Of a stretch of 64,000 nt of DNA, positions 8,218-16,184 are shown one piece after another (the stretch's first letter is position 1; every line of letters starts with the position of its first letter). This DNA comes from Paraeggerthella sp964369725 (GTDB lineage Bacteria > Actinomycetota > Coriobacteriia > Coriobacteriales > Eggerthellaceae): assembly GCA_964369725.1 (NCBI GenBank), contig CAYJGC010000002.1, forward strand, positions 1 through 64,000. The letters run 5' to 3'. Made by a program: the position numbers and the translations under genes. The notes under the pieces were generated by a model. The model made no database searches, was not told where the DNA came from, and was given only the letters and a program-made list of their open reading frames with translations.

Positions 8218-9144
8218 ATGAAGAATTTTAAGAGAGCTATTTCTCGTGTAGTGGTTCTGGTTTCCTTGTTGGCGCTTGGTGTTTTTTTGGCGGGTTGCGC
8301 TGAGCAAACTACTTACACGCCTCCCGAGCAAACTCCTACAATAGCCTCACCTGCAATTAGTGAAGATGGTATTTTACGTGTGGGTGTTAATACGGCAAGT
8401 GCACCGCTTGCTGGAGTTGTGTCTGACAATTCTGAAATTGTTGGCATAGATGTCGATATAGCTGCAGCTTTGGCAGACAGCTTAGGTTTGAAGCTTGAGG
8501 TTGTTGATGTTGGCACTGATTTAGAAGCGGCACTTACCAGTAAGCAGGTTGACATTGTTATGGGAGTTGACAAGTCAGATACGAGTGTTGGCTTCTGGAC
8601 TTCAGAGATATATATACCTACATCAGTTGCTTTATTTTCTCTTACTGAAAACGCAGGACTGCCAACTGCCTCTGCTCCTTCTCTGACAGCTGCCCAAGTT
8701 TCTTCAAAAAGTGCATGGGCGGTAACGAATGAATTTGGACAAGAGGCACTCCTCGCAACCGAGGATTTAGAAGCTGCTTTTGGATCGCTTACGGCAGGAG
8801 AAGTGAGCTATGTGGCTTCAGATGCACTTATTGGTACGTATGTTGCAAACTCTTTGGGTACTGACGCTTATTTGGTGGGGCTTATGCAGCAACCAAGCGG
8901 GTATTCAATTGGCGTGCTTGATTCTAATGCTGACCTAAAGCAGGCAGTTTCAAACGCTGTGGTCACCCTAAAAGGCAATGGTTTAATTTCGGTTATTGAA
9001 ATGAAATGGCTAGGTACGGCGCTCGATTTTAGTAATACGCCACTTACCTCAGGAGCATCTTCGTCTAATACAACTTCGTCGTCCACGAATTCTTCAGCAT
9101 CATCGACGGACGAGGCAGATTCTGCCAATAATTCATCTTCGTAG
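8218..9144 (+). CDS. Amino-acid ABC transporter substrate-binding lipoprotein (SBP family 3)
   Basis: 308 residues. The signal peptide ends in lipobox LAGC (Cys27), so it is lipid-anchored outside the membrane. The SBP_bac_3 fold follows: ILRVGVNTASAPLAG, GIDVDIAAALADSLGLKLEVV, then a hinge and ISVIEMKWLG at the domain end. The tail after about 278 is Ser/Thr/Asn-rich and probably disordered. It likely binds a polar amino acid. No permease or ATPase is adjacent, so it is an orphan that must use a distant or shared transporter. A purine-rich site, AAAGGTAGG, precedes the ATG, and a strong terminator follows. Confidence 0.88.
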   Translation: MKNFKRAISRVVVLVSLLALGVFLAGCAEQTTYTPPEQTPTIASPAISEDGILRVGVNTASAPLAGVVSDNSEIVGIDVDIAAALADSLGLKLEVVDVGTDLEAALTSKQVDIVMGVDKSDTSVGFWTSEIYIPTSVALFSLTENAGLPTASAPSLTAAQVSSKSAWAVTNEFGQEALLATEDLEAAFGSLTAGEVSYVASDALIGTYVANSLGTDAYLVGLMQQPSGYSIGVLDSNADLKQAVSNAVVTLKGNGLISVIEMKWLGTALDFSNTPLTSGASSSNTTSSSTNSSASSTDEADSANNSSS

Positions 9145-9178
9145 TTAAAAGTTCGTTAGCAAATATTGTATCGATTGT

Positions 9179-9222
9179 AATGACAGGCGCTTAAAGTAAA
9201 GTACGCCTGTCATTTTTTTGTA
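9179..9222 (+). terminator. Strong Rho-independent terminator
   Basis: Perfect arms AATGACAGGCG and CGCCTGTCATT around an A-rich loop, followed by TTTTTTG. It closes the lipoprotein gene and isolates larB. Confidence 0.92.
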
Positions 9223-9234
9223 AGGAAGCAATAG

Positions 9235-10017
9235 ATGAATCAAGAAGATTTACGTATCTTACTCAAAGATGTTGCAGCAGGGGATATAACGGTTTATGAA
9301 GCGGAGCAGTTGTTTAAGACAGCTCCTTTTACAGATTTGGGTTACGCGAAGGTTGACCATCATAGAGCAATTAGACAAGGTGTTGCTGAGGTTGTCTATG
9401 GAGAAGGTAAGACTCCTCAACAACTAGCGGGGATTTCTAAAAAATTACTTGAAGAAGGACAAAAATCTTTACTTATTACGCGTCTTGATAAGGAAAAAGC
9501 GGATGAAATGCTTTTACTGCTTGAGGAGGATTTGTCGTTCCCTCAGTTTACCTATCATGACTTAGCACGTCTTGGGGTGTTTGGCGAAATGCCTGAACCA
9601 AACGGCAATGGAACAATTGTTGTGGCGGCAGCAGGAACAAGTGATCTTCCTGTTGCGGAAGAAGCAGCACTCGTCGCGGAATTTCTTGGGAATAAGGTGC
9701 TACGGCTTTACGATGTAGGGGTGGCAGGTATTCATCGGTTGCTGTCTCATGTTCAAGATATTTCCTCAGCGCAAGCTGTCGTTGCGGTTGCTGGTATGGA
9801 GGGCGCATTGGCTAGTGTTATAGGCGGTCTTGCTTCGTGTCCTGTCATAGCTGTGCCCACCAGTGTTGGCTACGGCGCAAACTTTGGTGGCGTTGCCGCA
9901 TTGCTTGCAATGCTTAATTCCTGCGCATCAGGTGTCTCGGTAGTAAATATCGATAATGGTTTTGGAGCCGGATACCAGGCTCATTTGATTAATCACGCAA
10001 GTATAGACAGGGGTTGA
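9235..10017 (+). CDS. larB: LarB, nickel-pincer cofactor biosynthesis carboxylase/hydrolase
   Basis: 260 residues of the LarB (PurE-related) family. LarB carboxylates and hydrolyses nicotinic acid adenine dinucleotide to pyridinium-3,5-biscarboxylate mononucleotide, the first step to the nickel-pincer cofactor of lactate racemase and relatives. The C-terminal PurE-like core is visible: VAAAGTSDLPVAEEA, YDVGVAGIHRLL, VAGMEGALASVIGGL, PTSVGYGANFGG and VNIDNGFGAG. The ATG is preceded by TAAGGAAG. It is followed after 3 bp by a larC-like gene; larE and a LarA-type racemase are not in the window. Confidence 0.92.
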   Translation: MNQEDLRILLKDVAAGDITVYEAEQLFKTAPFTDLGYAKVDHHRAIRQGVAEVVYGEGKTPQQLAGISKKLLEEGQKSLLITRLDKEKADEMLLLLEEDLSFPQFTYHDLARLGVFGEMPEPNGNGTIVVAAAGTSDLPVAEEAALVAEFLGNKVLRLYDVGVAGIHRLLSHVQDISSAQAVVAVAGMEGALASVIGGLASCPVIAVPTSVGYGANFGGVAALLAMLNSCASGVSVVNIDNGFGAGYQAHLINHASIDRG

Positions 10018-10020
10018 GAT

Positions 10021-10572
10021 ATGACAGTGCTTAGATGGAATCTTGCAAGCGATGCGCGAAGAAGTCAGATATTGTCTGAAACGCTTAAGCATCTTTCGGA
10101 GGAACAGGCACATGAGATACACCACAAGGCGCTTAGTGCGGGTGTTCCAAGTGTTCATCATCGTAATCTCTCGCGTGTTATTGAGACAATAGAGCAGCTT
10201 AACGTTAGCAAAAAAGTGAAATGCGACATGCGTGGTGTGTACACGATATTGGCTGAGGCTGAAGCGACGGCTCATGGTTGTCGTGTTGAGGAGACGCATT
10301 TTCACGAGGTTGGAGAGGGTAGTGGTATTGTTAACGCACTAACCATTTGTCTTGCAATTGAGGCATACAATCCAAAAGAAATTGTCTCTACCTTTATACA
10401 AACAGGAACAGGGTTTGTCGAATGTGCTCATGGGCAGCTTGCGATCCCTGCTCCCGCTACAGCAGCCATTTTGAAAAAAGGAATACCGAGTAATTCTTCA
10501 CAGTTGCCTGGCGAATTGTGTACTCCTACATCCGCCGCATTAATACTTTATTTCGTAGATAGGTTTGAATAG
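10021..10572 (+). CDS. Short LarC-like protein (N-terminal domain only, motifs eroded)
   Basis: 183 residues related to LarC, the CTP-dependent nickel insertase (normally about 400 residues). It retains THFHEVG (about residues 92-98), a GTGFVECAHGQLAIPAPAT block and GELCTPTSAAL. It lacks the N-terminal DCxSGISGDM motif, and the usual DSIVD after the HFHEVG block reads GSGIVN. The C-terminal LarC2 half is absent: the gene stops just before a hairpin, so no frameshift product is expected. It may be a decaying nickel-insertion gene or a repurposed domain. It is co-transcribed with larB. Confidence 0.78.
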   Translation: MTVLRWNLASDARRSQILSETLKHLSEEQAHEIHHKALSAGVPSVHHRNLSRVIETIEQLNVSKKVKCDMRGVYTILAEAEATAHGCRVEETHFHEVGEGSGIVNALTICLAIEAYNPKEIVSTFIQTGTGFVECAHGQLAIPAPATAAILKKGIPSNSSQLPGELCTPTSAALILYFVDRFE

Positions 10573-10581
10573 CTTACAAAA

Positions 10582-10609
10582 TAACATGCCGCTTTCATAA
10601 GCGGCATGT
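10582..10609. terminator. Bidirectional hairpin between larC-like and smsB
   Basis: Perfect arms AACATGCCGCTT and AAGCGGCATGTT around a 4-nt loop, between convergent genes. The better T-tail (ATTTTG) is on the minus strand, serving smsB. Confidence 0.65.
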
Positions 10610-10641
10610 TCACATAGCATTTGAGTTGAGTTATCTGATGA

Positions 10642-11571
10642 TTAACTCAAGAAGTCTTCTAATATTTCTTGCTCTGCCTCTTCTTCTGAGAGACCGAGTG
10701 TCATAAGTTTGATAATCTGTTCGCCAGCAATCTTGCCGATGGCAGCTTCGTGAACGAGGAGTGCATCTTCGTGAGCGGCTTCAATGCCTGGAATCGCCGT
10801 TACCTTAGCTTTTCCCATGAGAATGGCGTCGCATTGGATGTGCCCGCGACATGCCGCTTCGCCTATAACAAGTGGGTTAAAAATTTGCTTAGAGGTATCT
10901 TGAGCAACTGAGCGCGAGATAACTTGCACGCTTGAGTCTTCGCCTTTAAGCTCAACCTTCATATTGGAGATTGCAATTTGGTCGTCATGGGTAAGGAGCT
11001 TTTCGTTAAGAATAAGCTTTGAGCCCGCACCAAGTTCTGCATTGGTGTCGCGTGTTGTTGAAGATACACCACGTAGCTGCGTCAACTCCATCTCACACAA
11101 AGAATTCTCATCCATAAAGACATTGGTAGTGGGGTTGAGTAGCCTCTCACCTGTTCCTTCGCCAAGACCCGTGTGCTTCTCGGTGTATTTTAGCCGACTA
11201 TTTTTGCCAATATGGAAGGTGTGAATGCCATCGTGTCCTGATGCTTCATGACTGTCATTATGGATGCCGCATCCAGCAATGATAGTCACGTTGCAATCGT
11301 CTTCTATGTAAAAGGTATTGTATACCAAGTCTTTAATACCAGCTTTGGTCACTATGACGGGGATATAGAGAGTTTCACCTTTGGTTCCTGCTTTGATATG
11401 TATGTCAATACCAGGATGGTCGGTTTTTGTTGAAATCTCAATATTTGCTGATGAATGACGTTCAACAAGTTCGCCATCTTTGCGAATATTGAATGCACCG
11501 TCAGGCATTCCGTGTATGCTTGCTATCTGGTTGAGCAAATCTTTATCAAGAGGGGTTAAATCTACGGCCAT
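10642..11571 (-). CDS. SufB-like Fe-S cluster scaffold of a minimal SUF system (SmsB type)
   Basis: 309 residues with the SufBD beta-helix core, much shorter than E. coli SufB (about 495). Such short SufB proteins pair with SufC in the two-gene minimal SUF system (SMS), proposed as an ancestral Fe-S assembly machine. Visible are the core repeats around IIAGCGIHND, HTFHIGKNS and AACRGHIQCD, and a C-terminal PGIEAAHEDALLVHEAAIGKI segment carrying the conserved Glu/His surface. It lies 54 bp downstream of smsC in one operon. No sufD, sufS or sufU is adjacent, so a cysteine desulfurase must come from elsewhere. Confidence 0.88.
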   Translation of the reverse strand: MAVDLTPLDKDLLNQIASIHGMPDGAFNIRKDGELVERHSSANIEISTKTDHPGIDIHIKAGTKGETLYIPVIVTKAGIKDLVYNTFYIEDDCNVTIIAGCGIHNDSHEASGHDGIHTFHIGKNSRLKYTEKHTGLGEGTGERLLNPTTNVFMDENSLCEMELTQLRGVSSTTRDTNAELGAGSKLILNEKLLTHDDQIAISNMKVELKGEDSSVQVISRSVAQDTSKQIFNPLVIGEAACRGHIQCDAILMGKAKVTAIPGIEAAHEDALLVHEAAIGKIAGEQIIKLMTLGLSEEEAEQEILEDFLS

Positions 11572-11625
11572 AATAGTCTCCTTCTAGAAATACTTAGCTA
11601 ATGCTTTTGATGTTGTGAGAATGCT

Positions 11626-12402
11626 TTAGCAAGTAGTAGGGATTTCAGTAATGTGTAATTGAGTGGGACTGCTGAGCTGGCAATTTCGATTTCCCTTTGA
11701 GACGAAGCCTAATTTTGGCATAAGTTCTTCAGGAGTTCCTGTTTCAGCAAGTGAGCCATTGCGGAGTACAACAATTTTATCCGCTAGCTGAATGATGCGC
11801 TCTTGATGTGAAATAATTACGATGGAACGGCCTTCTCGTGCCTCATGGATGTCTCGGAATGTTTCAGTTAGACGATCAAAGCTCCATAAATCAATACCGG
11901 CCTCCGGCTCATCATAGATAGCTAATTTTGGATCGCGCGCCAAAATGGTAGCTATCTCAATGCGCTTAACTTCTCCACCAGAGAGATTCTTGTCTACTTC
12001 TCGGGTTAAGTAATTTGCAGAGCAAAGACCTACTTTTGAAAGATATTCGTTACAGGCAAGCATGGGAAGTTTTTTCCCCGCAGCAATATCAAGCAGTTTT
12101 TTTACTTTCATACCCTTAAAACGTGCAGGTTGTTGAAAGCCATAGCCAATTCCACGTTGGGCACGCTGTGCTACATCAAGGTTAGTGACATCTTCTCCAT
12201 TGAGGATAATTTGTCCCGAGGTGGCTTGTTCAATACCCATAATGAGTTTTGCTAACGTTGATTTTCCGCCACCATTTGGACCGGTAATCACGGTAAAGCA
12301 ATCGTCGGGAATAGTAAGGGAAAGATTGTCTATGATACGCTTAGTTTCTTTGGATCCCTCTTTTAAGGGAACTTCAAATGTAAGGTTTTTTATTTCTAAC
12401 AT
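11626..12402 (-). CDS. sufC: Fe-S assembly ATPase SufC (SmsC type)
   Basis: 258-residue ABC-type ATPase that energises Fe-S cluster assembly on the adjacent SufB-like scaffold; cytoplasmic, with no membrane partner. Walker A is GPNGGGKST, the Q-loop GYGFQQPARFKGMKV, the signature NLSGGEVKR, and Walker B LAIYDEPEAGID; the switch His is in IISHQER. The EAGID after Walker B, in place of EPTSALD, is characteristic of SufC rather than of transporters. The tail after about residue 235 is variable. A palindrome covers its promoter. Confidence 0.92.
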   Translation of the reverse strand: MLEIKNLTFEVPLKEGSKETKRIIDNLSLTIPDDCFTVITGPNGGGKSTLAKLIMGIEQATSGQIILNGEDVTNLDVAQRAQRGIGYGFQQPARFKGMKVKKLLDIAAGKKLPMLACNEYLSKVGLCSANYLTREVDKNLSGGEVKRIEIATILARDPKLAIYDEPEAGIDLWSFDRLTETFRDIHEAREGRSIVIISHQERIIQLADKIVVLRNGSLAETGTPEELMPKLGFVSKGNRNCQLSSPTQLHITEIPTTC

Positions 12403-12423
12403 ACGCTCTCGCTTTCGCTCTCG

Positions 12424-12468
12424 TCTAAATGCTACTGTATAAGTATCATTTAGATCACATTATGTCAA
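12424..12468 (-). promoter_or_regulatory. Promoter and candidate operator of the smsCB operon
   Basis: On the minus strand TTGACA (12463-12468) lies 17 bp before TACTTA (12440-12445). Over the -10 region sits a 31-bp interrupted palindrome (12424-12454) with outer arms TCTAAATG / CATTTAGA and inner arms ACT / AGT. A repressor bound there would occlude RNA polymerase. The regulator is unknown. Confidence 0.55.
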
Positions 12469-12547
12469 GCAACTTTTCGTTGGTGTGGCTTACGGGATAA
12501 ATATTTCAGAATGACATTATAGACATAAATTGGAAAATTAGGCTAAT

Positions 12548-12581
12548 CAAGCAGGGAAAACGTATGAGGTTTCCCTGCTTG
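12548..12581 (-). terminator. Terminator-like hairpin after the M16 protease gene
   Basis: Perfect 12-bp arms CAAGCAGGGAAA / TTTCCCTGCTTG with a 10-nt loop, 36 bp after the protease stop. The T-tract is weak (ATTAGCCTAATTTT). Confidence 0.6.
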
Positions 12582-12616
12582 AAACGTTTCAAGTTCCGCA
12601 AAAAAACTTTGAGCTG

Positions 12617-15595
12617 TTATTCTCCTAGAAGGTCAACTATGGCAAAGCGGCGTTGAGAGGATTCAATGATTTCTTTACTTCCAAAAACACAGACGGTGTT
12701 TGCCTCGAGTATTTCTTTGAGCGGTTTGGCAAACCTTGGAAAATCCGCTGCGGTCACTTCCATCATCTCTTTACGTGATTGCAAACGAGAGGAGGGATCT
12801 CTTCCGGTAAGCCATTCTCCATCTTGATAGCGGATAAGCGTTCTTGTTTTCGATGGAGCATCTAAAGAAGAAACAGTACTGACTATATACCCCTCAAGAT
12901 CGCTTTGACTTGGTGTAAAGTTGCTAAGCCAGTCTGAGGCAGCAGTAAACCGCTTAATGGTTTCATCAAGATTGGGGTCTCGGTATGAGTAGAACCGTGC
13001 ATTTCCTGTTCTGGTTGTGCCGAACCCTGCTCCGTAAGCGCCGCCCTTCACGCGAATTTCGTTCCACAGATAGTCGTATGAGAGCGCACGAGAGACAACT
13101 CGCCATGCACCTGTGTAAGGGGAGTTGAAGAGCCTACGGTCAGATCCTTGAGCGACGTAGCACACATCACTTGGCACAATGAATGCTTCATTGAGGGGGG
13201 TTGGTTGAGGTATAACTAAACGCGGGGTAATATTACCTGTGCGGTTAAGCATTGCGCCAGAATTCCAAAATTGCGTATAGGTGTCATCAGATCCAGTGAA
13301 GCTCACTCTCATAGTGTTGTCAACGAAGAGCCTCTCTGCAAGGGAAGTGAGCTTAGAACTCAGCATACCTGCCTGTTGGTCGAAATTTGCAAGAAGATCT
13401 TTAAGGAAACGATAAAAATCAATCCCTCCAATTTTTTGACGTACGACACCCGCACTTTGGTAGTATGAAGCAAGTCTGCTCATGGCGTTAGCGTGCCCTG
13501 AAGAGGCGAAACTCTGCTCGAGCCCAATACGCCGTTGTTGTAGAGTGTCTTTGATTTTGCTCGTATCAGAAAAATCAGTTGTTAGCATGATTTCACGCGG
13601 GAGGTCTAAAAGATACGCCATATTTTCCGCCAAAGCGCTTGCTCCAACCGTGAAACGAGGGGTAACTTTATGGAAATCATATTCGTCTTCATAGACTTCG
13701 ATAAAGAAGGTTAAACTTCCCAGCTTTCCGTTGGTAAGAGTATCGAGCTCGGAGGCACTATGGTGAGCTGTAGCTAGCTTTCCAAGCATTAATGATAAAA
13801 CCTGTAGGTAAGGTAAGTCGTCGAAATCAAAATGAGATAAATCGAAGTAACGATACGTGTAGGTGATGCCTCGCGTTGTAGCGTGGTGTCTTATGCTTGG
13901 AATGGGATTTAAAGGGCAAGCTTCATAGGGTGGCTCTTTTGGTGCAGGGCCAATATCAGAGATAGAAAGTCGAGGGAGCGTGAGAAGTGCTTCCGGCAAA
14001 TCGGGTTGTTCTTGATGCTGACGAAGGGCAGCTTGTTTTTGCTTTACTTGAGTGAAGTCATGTTTGGTCATACGCGCTGCACAAGATGTTAGTCGTTCTG
14101 CTTCAAAGGGGTCATCGTTTGCGTCTATGGGAATAATTTCAACTTGGGCCATATGATTGCTTGATAAGAATATACTCTTTATGAGCTCTTCAAAATAACC
14201 TTCATTGAGAACTTGACGAAGATAGGCAAAATCTTCTTCATATTTAAGGTAGGTAGTTGCGAGGCTGTCGTCGTAAAGCCATCCGGACAAGGCAGCCATT
14301 GAAAGAGCAACGCCGTCTGCCATCCCAAAATCTTGCTCACGCATAACAAACTCAGCACGTGACAAAGAAGCTTCGATTAAGTCATGGTCGAGTTGGCCGT
14401 GAGCAAGTGAATGGAGTGTATCTTTAACGAGAGGAAGGAAATGTTTTGCAGCGTTTTTGCGAATGCCCCGAAGTTGAATGACGGCAAAAGGCTGCAACAA
14501 GGAATCTGCTAAAAAGGAGCTTGCATCGTCGCAAAAATCAGCGTTAAGGAGTGCGCGCTTAAGCGGAGCCTCATTGCTTCCAGCGATTGCGTCTATAAGG
14601 ATATCTGCGGCGACCATACGGGTGCGGTCTGAGGCGTCTCCAATAACGTAACCAAGCGCCATGCAGGCATTCTCTGGTGCGGTAGCCATAGTTTTTTGAA
14701 TGTTGAGATTTCTGAGTGGTTGTTGCTTGGTTATAAGATGGGGCGTTAGCGCTGATTTCCCTTCATCAGTTCGCTTTTGCGCGCGCTTTTCTTCCTCTTC
14801 AGCAACAGGATTGAGATAGGCGTTGCTCAGGAACTTCAACATCTTTTCAATGTCAAGATTACCGTAAAGAGTAAGGTAGCTGTTATCAAGTCGGTAGTGC
14901 TGAGCATGGCTCTCGAGAAACTGTTCATAGGTGAGATCAGGGATGGCGCGGGGGGTGCCGCCGGACTCAAAATTATAAGTTGTATCAGGGAAAAGCGCCG
15001 ATTGAAGGCTTAGGTAGAGAACTGAATTAGGGTCTGACAAGGCACCCTTCATCTCGTTGTATACAACACCATTAATGGTAAGCTCAGGGCAAGAGGCTGT
15101 TTCGTCTGTATTGTCAGATTCTTCTTCTGTATTGCTAGCGAGTTCGTAATGCCAACCCTCTTGTTCAAAAATGGTGCGTTTTTTGTAAATCATGGGATGA
15201 AGAACTGCATCGAGATAGACATCCATGAGATTAAGAAGGTCTTGTTCATTAGTGCTCGCAACTGGATACATGGTTTTATCAGGAAAAGTCATTGCATTGA
15301 GAAAGGTTTGCATAGAACTTTTGAGAAGGTTTACAAACGGTTCCTTAACAGGAAATTTTTCCGAACCACAAAGCACTGAATGCTCAAGAATATGAAAAAC
15401 GCCCGTATCGTCTTGAGGTGGCGTTTTAAAGGTGATGGAAAAAGTCTTATTGACATCTTCGTTTTTGAGATATAAAAGCCTAGCACCGCTCTTCAGATGA
15501 AGGAGTGTGTAGGCATCTCCTTCAATTTCTGGGATATATTCGTGACTACAAATTTTGAAACCTTCAACAACTTGGTCAAGTGTTAGATTAATCAT
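12617..15595 (-). CDS. M16C (presequence-protease/insulinase family) zinc metalloprotease
   Basis: 992 residues, usual for the M16C family, a single chain of two M16 halves forming a closed chamber that degrades peptides. The inverted zinc motif HILEH is at residues 68-72, followed by SVLCGSEKFPVKEPF, which is PreP-like; the distal zinc glutamate lies in VVYNEMKGA. The C-terminal half contains the RVKGGAYGAGF substrate-binding motif. I took the ATG at 15595 because AAGAAAGG stands 7 nt before it. No signal peptide is seen, so it is probably cytoplasmic peptide turnover. Confidence 0.92.
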   Translation of the reverse strand: MINLTLDQVVEGFKICSHEYIPEIEGDAYTLLHLKSGARLLYLKNEDVNKTFSITFKTPPQDDTGVFHILEHSVLCGSEKFPVKEPFVNLLKSSMQTFLNAMTFPDKTMYPVASTNEQDLLNLMDVYLDAVLHPMIYKKRTIFEQEGWHYELASNTEEESDNTDETASCPELTINGVVYNEMKGALSDPNSVLYLSLQSALFPDTTYNFESGGTPRAIPDLTYEQFLESHAQHYRLDNSYLTLYGNLDIEKMLKFLSNAYLNPVAEEEEKRAQKRTDEGKSALTPHLITKQQPLRNLNIQKTMATAPENACMALGYVIGDASDRTRMVAADILIDAIAGSNEAPLKRALLNADFCDDASSFLADSLLQPFAVIQLRGIRKNAAKHFLPLVKDTLHSLAHGQLDHDLIEASLSRAEFVMREQDFGMADGVALSMAALSGWLYDDSLATTYLKYEEDFAYLRQVLNEGYFEELIKSIFLSSNHMAQVEIIPIDANDDPFEAERLTSCAARMTKHDFTQVKQKQAALRQHQEQPDLPEALLTLPRLSISDIGPAPKEPPYEACPLNPIPSIRHHATTRGITYTYRYFDLSHFDFDDLPYLQVLSLMLGKLATAHHSASELDTLTNGKLGSLTFFIEVYEDEYDFHKVTPRFTVGASALAENMAYLLDLPREIMLTTDFSDTSKIKDTLQQRRIGLEQSFASSGHANAMSRLASYYQSAGVVRQKIGGIDFYRFLKDLLANFDQQAGMLSSKLTSLAERLFVDNTMRVSFTGSDDTYTQFWNSGAMLNRTGNITPRLVIPQPTPLNEAFIVPSDVCYVAQGSDRRLFNSPYTGAWRVVSRALSYDYLWNEIRVKGGAYGAGFGTTRTGNARFYSYRDPNLDETIKRFTAASDWLSNFTPSQSDLEGYIVSTVSSLDAPSKTRTLIRYQDGEWLTGRDPSSRLQSRKEMMEVTAADFPRFAKPLKEILEANTVCVFGSKEIIESSQRRFAIVDLLGE

Positions 15596-15832
15596 AGTGA
15601 AACCTTTCTTCATTAGTTAAAACATATTGTTGCACAAATAATCTTTCGGTTTGATTTGAAGTGATGATACACATGTCATTAGCAGAGTGCAGTGTATTTG
15701 TTGAATCAAATGCTCACTTAGTTTTAAAGCAATACGGTTTAGATTCTCGATAGCTTTGGCAATGGAAATTCTTTGGAAGAAGGTATCGTGAGTTTTTATC
15801 CTTTATAATCAAGATACAGCGAAAGGATATCG

Positions 15833-16156
15833 ATGGTTTCAAATGATTCAAAGTTCTCCCATATCTCAGTTTCATCCGATGACGTAGATGAGATGGTTAT
15901 TCATGCGGGTGTACGTACGTCCGTACCTTCAGCGTCTTCTTCCGTAGATGATGGGAGCCACCACGAGACGGTGGATGCTTCTCCTCATAGTTTAGACAAC
16001 CCCGAAAGTGTAGATCAGGGTGAAGGAAATCCTTCCGAAGAATCTCAAGCGGACTTGCAGTTAGAACCTATGTCCCTAACGCAAAAAATTGTCATAGTGT
16101 TAGCCCTTTTAGGTGTAACTGCTATTGTAGTTTATTACATTCTCTTCATGCGATAA
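15833..16156 (+). CDS. Small acidic protein with a C-terminal membrane anchor
   Basis: 107 residues, family not recognised. The first about 78 residues are Ser/Asp/Glu-rich and probably disordered; residues 83-104 form one hydrophobic helix (IVIVLALLGVTAIVVYYIL) at the very end, a tail-anchored layout placing the acidic part in the cytoplasm. GCGAAAGG precedes the ATG. It is 28 bp upstream of another single-pass protein, probably in one operon. Function unknown. Confidence 0.65.
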   Translation: MVSNDSKFSHISVSSDDVDEMVIHAGVRTSVPSASSSVDDGSHHETVDASPHSLDNPESVDQGEGNPSEESQADLQLEPMSLTQKIVIVLALLGVTAIVVYYILFMR

Positions 16157-16184
16157 CGTTTTCTTATAGTTGGAAGGTAAAAAT

